Part shown: in pieces, positions 57,623-64,000 of the stretch
How the letters are laid out: every line of letters begins with the position of its first letter
Numbering within the stretch: position 1 is the stretch's first letter
Origin: an uncultured Halomonas sp.
GTDB taxonomy: Bacteria; Pseudomonadota; Gammaproteobacteria; Pseudomonadales; Halomonadaceae
Assembly (NCBI RefSeq): GCF_946887195.1
Contig: NZ_CAMPKE010000003.1
Span: 192,732-256,731, forward strand
Length of the DNA stretch: 64,000 nucleotides
Direction: 5' to 3'
The notes under the pieces: generated by a model
Told to the model about the DNA's origin: nothing
Databases searched by the model: none
Seen by the model: only the letters and a program-made list of their open reading frames with translations
Made by a program: the position numbers and the translations under genes

Positions 57623-58744
57623 TCAGGCGCTGATTTCGAGTTCTTTCAGCGTTGGGTAATCGGTATAGCCCCGCTCATCGCCACCATAAAATGTGCTGTC
57701 GTCCCACTTGTTCAACTCGGCGTGCTGGCGGAAACGCTCCGGCAGGTCCGGATTGGCAATAAACGGACGGCCAAAGGTGACCAGGTCGCAACGGCCAGCG
57801 TTGATGCGCTTGCGCGCCTCCTCTGCGGTATAGGCACCGTTGGCAATATAAGTACCCTTGAATCCAGCCTGAATAGCGTCGATCACTTCTTCCGGGCGGC
57901 CATTGGCATGGTTGCCCTGGAAGGAATCTTCAACCACTTCTAGATAGGCAATGCCCAGATCGTTGAGGCGACAGGCAAAAGCACTGAAAGTTTCCACTGG
58001 ATCTTCGTCATACATGGCGTTGAAGCTGCCGGTCGGGCTGATACGCACACCGACGTTTTCTTTGCCCCAGACGTCGATGACGGCTTCCACCACCATCAGC
58101 GGCAGGCGCATGCGGTTTTCCACCGCACCGCCAAATTCGTCGGTGCGCTGATTGCTGCCGCTTTTGAGGAACTGGTCCAGCAGGTAGCCATTGGCGGCGT
58201 GTACCTCAACACCGTCGAACCCTGCGGACTTGGCGTTGATGGCTCCCTGACGAAACTGCTCTACGATGTCGGACATCTCACCTGCCTCCAGAGCTTTTGG
58301 TTCCGGCACATCCACCATTCCTGAATCGGCACTGATGAAGGTTTTCGCACCTTCAGGCTGGATGGCAGACGGAGCCACTGGCTTATTGCCATCTGGCTGC
58401 AGGGCGGTGTGGGAAATCCGGCCTACGTGCCATAGCTGAGCGTGCATGCGCCCACCGGCCATGTGCACGGCAGTTGTTACCTTCTTCCAGCCCACAACCT
58501 GTTCCGGGGAATGAATGCCGGGGGTAAACGCATAGCCCTTGCCCTGGGGCGATACCTGAGTGGCCTCGCTGAAGATCAGGCCTGCACCGGCGCGCTGCTG
58601 GTAGTACCGGGCATTCATCTCATTCGGGATATCGCCGGGCTGAGTGGCGCGGGCCCGGGTCAGGGGCGACAACAGAACCCGGTTGGGAAGGGCAAGATCG
58701 CCCAGAGAATATGGCTGAAATAGTGGATCGTTTGGATTGTTCAT
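57623..58744 (-). CDS. Old yellow enzyme family ene-reductase
   Basis: FMN-dependent NADPH oxidoreductase (NemA-like) reducing activated alkenes, N-ethylmaleimide or nitro compounds. 373 residues from the ATG at 58744, which has AAGGA upstream. Motifs: [18 protein letters not shown], the His/Asn substrate pair in [14 protein letters not shown] and [16 protein letters not shown] perfect palindrome TAGACCGGTCTA is 35 bases before the start and a TetR gene is adjacent, the layout of a NemR-type electrophile-responsive system. Confidence 0.92.
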   Translation of the reverse strand: MNNPNDPLFQPYSLGDLALPNRVLLSPLTRARATQPGDIPNEMNARYYQQRAGAGLIFSEATQVSPQGKGYAFTPGIHSPEQVVGWKKVTTAVHMAGGRMHAQLWHVGRISHTALQPDGNKPVAPSAIQPEGAKTFISADSGMVDVPEPKALEAGEMSDIVEQFRQGAINAKSAGFDGVEVHAANGYLLDQFLKSGSNQRTDEFGGAVENRMRLPLMVVEAVIDVWGKENVGVRISPTGSFNAMYDEDPVETFSAFACRLNDLGIAYLEVVEDSFQGNHANGRPEEVIDAIQAGFKGTYIANGAYTAEEARKRINAGRCDLVTFGRPFIANPDLPERFRQHAELNKWDDSTFYGGDERGYTDYPTLKELEISA

Positions 58745-58778
58745 TAAGTATCCTTCCTGCGAATGAGATGGTTGTAAA

Positions 58779-58790
58779 TAGACCGGTCTA
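58779..58790. promoter_or_regulatory. Palindromic operator of the TetR regulator (upstream of the ene-reductase)
   Basis: TAGACCGGTCTA, a perfect 12-bp palindrome, in the promoter of the ene-reductase gene. A related palindrome lies before tetR, which supports autoregulation plus control of the ene-reductase/SDR pair. Confidence 0.7.
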
Positions 58791-58819
58791 CTAGTCAAAT
58801 GACGAAAAAAAAGGAAATG

Positions 58820-59407
58820 TCAGGCCGCGCCAAGACATTGCCGGAAAAAGACGGAAACAAATCGCTCCATCGGCTCAGTGCTCTTCAGGACCTTGGCTCT
58901 CAGAATGGCGCCCTCCCAGCCTGAAAGCAAGAAGCTGGCTACATCGGCGGGATCGATGGATTCATCCACTTCTCCAGCCAGTCTGGCTTCTTCGATGCAG
59001 CGCTCGAAACGCTTTTCCCAGCCCTTAAATACGGTATCCAGACGTTTGCGGAAAACTTCATCTTGGCCGGCCAGTTCCTGGCCAAGATTGCCAATAAGGC
59101 AGCCGCGGGTGAACTCGCAACTGGTCATGGTTTCCTGACCGGTGTCGAAGTAGGCGCGAAGACGATCAAGGCAGGAACGGCTGGTATCGTTGAGAATTCT
59201 ATCCAGCTTTTTGTCGTATTCCTCGGCAAAGGAGTCAATGATGGCGAGTCCGAAATCGTTCTTGCTTCTGAAATAATGGTAGAACGACCCTTTCGGCACA
59301 CCGGCCGATGTCAGTACGCCGCTGATGCCTGTCGCGCCAAACCCTTTCTGGCCGATCAGGTCGGCACCGGTCTGGATGATGTGATTGCGCGTGTCGGTCG
59401 ATGTCAT
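58820..59407 (-). CDS. TetR-family repressor (NemR/AcuR-like)
   Basis: 195 residues: N-terminal helix-turn-helix (GATGISGVLTSAGVPKGSFYHYF) and ligand-binding domain with cysteines in TSCEFTRGCLIGNLGQE that could react with electrophiles, as NemR does. It sits just upstream of the ene-reductase gene in the same direction, and matching palindromes flank it. Likely derepressed by quinones, maleimides or aldehydes (inference from family and context). Confidence 0.85.
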   Translation of the reverse strand: MTSTDTRNHIIQTGADLIGQKGFGATGISGVLTSAGVPKGSFYHYFRSKNDFGLAIIDSFAEEYDKKLDRILNDTSRSCLDRLRAYFDTGQETMTSCEFTRGCLIGNLGQELAGQDEVFRKRLDTVFKGWEKRFERCIEEARLAGEVDESIDPADVASFLLSGWEGAILRAKVLKSTEPMERFVSVFFRQCLGAA

Positions 59408-59418
59408 GTTTCCGATAA

Positions 59419-59433
59419 TAGACCGGTCGTCTA
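59419..59433. promoter_or_regulatory. Second TetR operator (upstream of tetR)
   Basis: TAGACCGGTCGTCTA holds the core GACCGGTC and outer arms TAGAC/GTCTA; 12 bases before the tetR start. Related to the operator at 58779-58790. Confidence 0.62.
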
Positions 59434-59493
59434 CAATAAGTCAAATTCGTAAAACCTGAGACATGCTGTCCCGAATAGCCGAATTACCCCTGA

Positions 59494-60189
<696 letters not shown>

Positions 60190-60220
60190 TGTTCCGCTTT
60201 CGCTTCCCATTTGAAACCGA

Positions 60221-61117
60221 TTACACCTTTATCTTTTTCGCAACGGCGTCACTCAATGCTTCCGCCAGAGCACGCACGCGCCGTGACTGTGATCGCCCCG
60301 GAGGAAACATCATCTGAAGAGGGATCGGCGGCGGGCTGTACTCCTGCAACAGAGGCACCAGCCTCCCGGATTCAATGTCGGGTCCAACCTCCAGTTCTGA
60401 CTTGAGGGCAATGCCAAGGCCATCAAGCGCCCATCGTCGCACTAAAGAGCCATCGTTCGCTGTCTTGTTGCCACGCACCGTCACACTCATTGGGCTTTTC
60501 TCGGTACCAAAGCGCCACACATTGTCAGGGATCGTTCCGAATCGCATGACCAAGCAGTTATGTCGAATCAGATCGGCAGGCTCTTGCGGTGCGCCATGTG
60601 CAGCAATGTATGAAGGAGATGCGCAGACGATCCGGCGATGGTTTCCAAGGTTTCGGGCCCTCAAGGTGCTGTCTGTCAACGTGCCAAAGCGCAACGCAAG
60701 ATCAAAACCTTGGCCAACGATGTCCACATATCCGTCGGACAGATGCAAGTCGACTGAGATCGCGGGATGCTCAGTTGTGAAGGTCGAGATCACATCCGAA
60801 ACGACACTGCGGCCCAGACCGATCGGTGCACTGATGCGGATCGGCCCCGACAGTGTCTCGGCCCCGTGGCGGATTCGAGTGTCGAGGTCATCGATCTCGG
60901 CTAGTACCTCTTTTGCACCACTGAGCAACGTCCGGCCTTCTTCGGTCAGGCTTAGCGAACGTGTGGTGCGGTTGAATAGAACAACGCCGTAATGTGCTTC
61001 CAGAGCGGCAAGCCGCTCGGAGACCGTGGTTGCGGAAAGGCCCACCTCACGGCCGGCAGCGACAAGACTGCCTTTCTCGGCGATGGTTAGAAAAAGGCGG
61101 ATGTTATCAATCAACAT
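60221..61117 (-). CDS. LysR-family regulator
   Basis: 298 residues: helix-turn-helix (SLVAAGREVGLSATTVSERLAA) and a LysR substrate-binding domain. The ATG at 61117 gives the standard MLIDNIRLFLTIAE-like start; the open frame further upstream is unconserved. Divergent from the alcohol dehydrogenase at 61399, which it probably controls; a 17-bp motif is repeated in the gap. Confidence 0.86.
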   Translation of the reverse strand: MLIDNIRLFLTIAEKGSLVAAGREVGLSATTVSERLAALEAHYGVVLFNRTTRSLSLTEEGRTLLSGAKEVLAEIDDLDTRIRHGAETLSGPIRISAPIGLGRSVVSDVISTFTTEHPAISVDLHLSDGYVDIVGQGFDLALRFGTLTDSTLRARNLGNHRRIVCASPSYIAAHGAPQEPADLIRHNCLVMRFGTIPDNVWRFGTEKSPMSVTVRGNKTANDGSLVRRWALDGLGIALKSELEVGPDIESGRLVPLLQEYSPPPIPLQMMFPPGRSQSRRVRALAEALSDAVAKKIKV

Positions 61118-61154
61118 TAAAAGGAAGTTCCGAATTATCTCTTGTGATCTTATC

Positions 61155-61315
61155 CATTTATCCGACCATGGCAAACAGTTAAATGACTCGGCCTCTGTCA
61201 CGAAATTCCAGAAACTGAAAGCGATCGGGTTACTGGAACAGGGTATCTCCGTAAAAAATAATGTCCGGATTTTCCGGATTATTATTTCGTGTTTCGATCA
61301 TTTATCCGGCAATGG
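61155..61315 (+). promoter_or_regulatory. Repeated 17-bp motif in the LysR-ADH divergent region
   Basis: CATTTATCCGACCATGG (61155-61171) and CATTTATCCGGCAATGG (61299-61315) match at 15 of 17 positions, 144 bases apart in the same direction. Between them lies a near-palindrome around TCCGGATTTTCCGGA. These are candidate binding sites for the LysR protein. Confidence 0.55.
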
Positions 61316-61398
61316 AAGGCTTGTACATTTGATCTATCGAAACCGTCGTCACAAACAGTGGCGTGCCGTGCATCCCAAGCCACTTCTGGAGAACGAAA

Positions 61399-62412
61399 AT
61401 GAAAGCTATCGGCTACACCGTTAACGGCGCAATTGACCGCGCCGACGCCCTGATCGACCTTGAGGTCGAAAAACCCACCGCGACTGGCCATGACATCCTC
61501 GTCAAGGTCGAGGCCGTGTCGGTTAACCCGATTGACACGAAAATCCGCCAAAGCCGCGCTGCCGAGGGTGGTACGCCGGTGATCCTCGGTTGGGACGCCG
61601 TGGGCGAGGTTGTGGAAATTGGCGACAAGGTCAGCCAGTTCAAAACCGGCGACAAGGTCTGGTATGCGGGTGCGATCAACCGCCCCGGCACCAATGCCGA
61701 ATACCACCTCGTTGATGCCCGCATCGTCGGCCACGCGCCGAAAAGCATCGAAACGTCCGCCGCTGCCGCCTTGCCCCTGACGACCCTGACAGCCCAGGAG
61801 ATGATCTTTGACCGCCTGAAAGTCACCGATTCCGTGCCGGGTGCCGCGAACACCATCGTGATCATAGGCGGCGCGGGCGGCGTTGGCTCTATTGCGATAC
61901 AGCTTTTGCGCGAGCAGACCGATTTGACCATCATTGCAACGGCCTCGCGCCCCGAAACGCAGGAATGGGTCAAGGAGCTGGGCGCGCATTATGTCGTGGA
62001 CCATTCCAAACCCTTGTCGGAACAGATTGCAGCCCTGAACATCGGCGCGCCAGGGTTCGTATTTTCGACCAACTATTCCGAAACCTACGTGCCGCAGATC
62101 GTCGAATTCATTGCCCCTCAGGGTCGGTTTGGCCTGATTGACGATCCTGAAGTGTTTGACATCATGCCATTCAAGGCCAAGGCCGTGTCGATTCATTGGG
62201 AGCTGATGTTCACGCGTTCGCTGTTTACCACCGACGACATCGCGCGTCAGGGTGAAATCCTCAATGCCGTTGCTGCTTTGATCGACGCCGCGAAGATCCG
62301 TTCGACCGCGACCGAGAGTTTCGGGACGATCAATGCCGAAAACCTCAAGCGCGCCCATGCCCTGATTGAAAGCGGAAAAGCGAAAGGCAAGATCGTTTTA
62401 GAGGGTTTCTGA
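61399..62412 (+). CDS. Zinc-independent medium-chain dehydrogenase (quinone oxidoreductase-like)
   Basis: 337 residues with a GroES-like N-terminal domain and a Rossmann fold (VIIGGAGGVGSIAIQLL). It lacks the catalytic Cys/His zinc ligands and the structural four-Cys loop, so it fits the zeta-crystallin/QOR side of the family. Reduces quinones or enones with NADPH by family precedent. The ATG at 61399 has GGAGAA upstream. Divergent LysR gene as probable regulator. Confidence 0.87.
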   Translation: MKAIGYTVNGAIDRADALIDLEVEKPTATGHDILVKVEAVSVNPIDTKIRQSRAAEGGTPVILGWDAVGEVVEIGDKVSQFKTGDKVWYAGAINRPGTNAEYHLVDARIVGHAPKSIETSAAAALPLTTLTAQEMIFDRLKVTDSVPGAANTIVIIGGAGGVGSIAIQLLREQTDLTIIATASRPETQEWVKELGAHYVVDHSKPLSEQIAALNIGAPGFVFSTNYSETYVPQIVEFIAPQGRFGLIDDPEVFDIMPFKAKAVSIHWELMFTRSLFTTDDIARQGEILNAVAALIDAAKIRSTATESFGTINAENLKRAHALIESGKAKGKIVLEGF

Positions 62413-62584
62413 AAGGCAGGCGCGCAGGCTTGATCACGTCCTAAAATCACCTGCGAAAAGCTCAACGGATAGCTTGCTGACCAAAGTGGTGAGAGATCAG
62501 GGCGCTTGCAGCGTTTGCGTTTTTGGGGTTGCCAGTGACGGCATTGATACTTGCCGCCACGGCAATGCAAAACAGGATTAGCGT

Positions 62585-63786
62585 ATGGCACTGAACAATC
62601 TTCTCTGGCGGCGACCGCGCCATTACATGGATGTGGATGATGCTCATGATCATGTTCACTGGGTCGAACTGTTCTTTGATCTGATCCATGTTGTCACGAT
62701 CTTCATTCTGGGGAACTACTTCTCCCATCATCTGGACTGGCCGGGCTTCTGGATTTTCACCGGTCTGTTCCTGGCGATTTTCTACGCCTGGGCAGACAGT
62801 TCGGTCTACAACTCGCTGTATATCTCCACGGACATGCCGCATCGCGTGGCGATGGCGCTGCAAATTGTAACCATGATGATCATCGCGGCGTCGATTCCAG
62901 ACGTGGGCGGTAAAGGCTGGGTGTATTTCGCGCTGGGCTACGCGCTGAATCGTGCGCTGACGGCCTATCTGTATTGGCGGGCGCGCTGTACCGACAACGC
63001 GGCCAATACGCTGGCGCAGGAACAGGGGCGGAATTTTTTCGTGTTGGCCGGGTTGTTCGCGCTGTCGGCTTTTTTGCCCACACCGGTCGCCTACTGGGTC
63101 TTTGCCGCCGGCGTGGCAGCAATCCAGCTGCAGTACATGCTGCCGCGCGTGGGCACGCTCCGCTTCGAGCGCTTTGTGCCTCGACTCGGACATATCTCGG
63201 AGCGCTTCGGCCTTCTGATGTTGATCTTGCTGGGTGAAGGCTTCTTTAAGCTGGTGGTCACGCTGGCCGACAAGGGCGTCTACAAAGTCAGCGCGGGTAC
63301 GCTGTTCAATGTGACCATGGGCGGCTTGTCCCTCTTCGCGCTGGCCTGGGTTTATTTCGACTGCGCCGGCAATGCAAAACCGAAGAGCCGCACCAGTGCC
63401 GTGCTGCTGCGATACTGGCTTGCTCACATCGCGATTTGTGGAGCGCGGTGACGATTGGCGTTGCGCTGGCCGGAGAAGTCTACGTCAGCCTGTGGGAGCC
63501 TTATCCGGCCGGCTACGGCGCGCTTGGCTCGGTCGGCCTTGCGGTTTTTTTAGCTTCGCTATGGGCGCTGCATCGAACCGTGGCTGATGTCGATGCCAGC
63601 CGCACCTACCACAGCGCCGGTCTGAGGCTGTTCGGCATTGTTATGGCGCTGGTTGTGCTAGCCGTTCATCCCTTCGTGCCGTCGATTGTCGGCAACGCGC
63701 TTTGGGTCCTGGCGCTGTTCTCGCAGATTGGTGTCCCGATTTTTCAGGCTGTAAGAGATGCGCGCCGGTCTAATAAAATGCTGTGA
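62585..63786 (+). pseudogene. Frameshifted low-temperature-requirement protein A (LtrA family)
   Basis: Multi-span membrane protein of the LtrA family (N-terminal DDAHDHVHWVELFFDLIHVV). The first frame covers 62585-63451 and ends in AICGAR plus stop. The rest of the protein continues in another frame from about 63436 (WSAVTIGVALAGEVYVSLWE) to 63786. A single missing base near 63430-63437 would restore one continuous protein of about 400 residues. It is either a real recent mutation or a sequencing error. Function of the family is unknown. Confidence 0.8.
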
Positions 63787-63946
63787 TGGAACATGGCTAC
63801 GCCCATGCAATTTGACAGACAGCCGTCAGGGATTTGATGCGTCCTTCTTATGCTCATGCGCTGGCGCTCCGCAAAGCCATGACGTTGTCAGGACAATCTT
63901 ACTTTTATTGACATGTGTTAGGTGACAAATTTCGTTTTGAAGATGG
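63787..63946. other. Gene-free right edge of the foreign block
   Basis: 160 bases after ltrA with no ORF of note, AT-richer at the end (TTACTTTTATTGACATGTG). It leads into the right copy of the inverted repeat. Confidence 0.4.
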
Positions 63947-63964
63947 CCCCCTTTGTCAGCCTAG
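63947..63964 (-). repeat. Right copy of the 18-bp inverted repeat
   Basis: CCCCCTTTGTCAGCCTAG, the exact reverse complement of 56673-56690. Only 36 bases follow before the window ends, so whether it is the outer end of the block or the start of an insertion sequence on the right cannot be decided. Confidence 0.75.
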
Positions 63965-64000
63965 TTGTCCAGTTGGCAGTTTCGCCTGAATTTAACCAAT

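Overview
The window is 64 kb of GC-rich chromosome from a gammaproteobacterium. The gene order fimV-truA-trpF-trpB-trpA-accD-folC-dedD-cvpA-purF-metZ, the dadA, phh, hmg and ArgP/ArgO modules and the overall codon use point to the Oceanospirillales, most likely a Halomonas-like member of the Halomonadaceae. This placement is inferred from gene order and protein resemblance; no database search was run. No rRNA, tRNA, CRISPR array or intact transposase was seen.

Layout. 1-13.7 kb: the 3' end of asd, then fimV and a tightly packed housekeeping block for tRNA pseudouridylation, tryptophan, fatty-acid, folate, purine and methionine synthesis, with repeated ATGA stop/start overlaps. 13.8-18.1 kb: cytochrome b561, YceI, an FAD oxidoreductase, an aldo/keto reductase and a 2-oxoglutarate/Fe(II) dioxygenase. 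18.1-23.5 kb: an AT-rich gap, two tandem PAS-GGDEF-EAL paralogues (one with its enzyme motifs lost) and a MATE exporter. 23.5-30.6 kb: two DadA-type dehydrogenases and the phhA-phhB-aminotransferase operon facing a TyrR/PhhR-like regulator. 30.6-39.4 kb: an aldo/keto reductase divergent from a three-gene MukF-MukE-MukB-like condensin operon that ends in a truncated haemoglobin. 39.4-46.6 kb: a diguanylate cyclase, cfa with a small mobile element at its stop codon, a thiamine-binding protein, a lipoprotein, fdhA and the argP/argO pair. 46.6-55.4 kb: hpd-hmgA-fahA-maiA, a Na+-coupled transporter, cobA and an acyl-CoA dehydrogenase. 55.4-56.7 kb: three small orphan genes. 56.7-64 kb: a block of visibly lower G+C bounded by an 18-bp perfect inverted repeat, holding an SDR, an old yellow enzyme, TetR and LysR regulators, an alcohol dehydrogenase, a deleted adhC pseudogene and a frameshifted ltrA.

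How it fits together. PhhA (with PhhB), an aromatic aminotransferase, Hpd, HmgA, MaiA and FahA form a complete route from phenylalanine to fumarate and acetoacetate. It is split over two loci about 18 kb apart, and each locus has a near-consensus TyrR box upstream, so one TyrR-like regulator probably controls both. The most unusual system is the condensin-like operon: its SMC-like subunit is 1634 residues long, has a Gly at the usual Walker B Glu position and a possible winged-helix-like insert near the head, and no Wadjet-type nuclease gene follows it. The right end is a foreign, partly decayed cassette.
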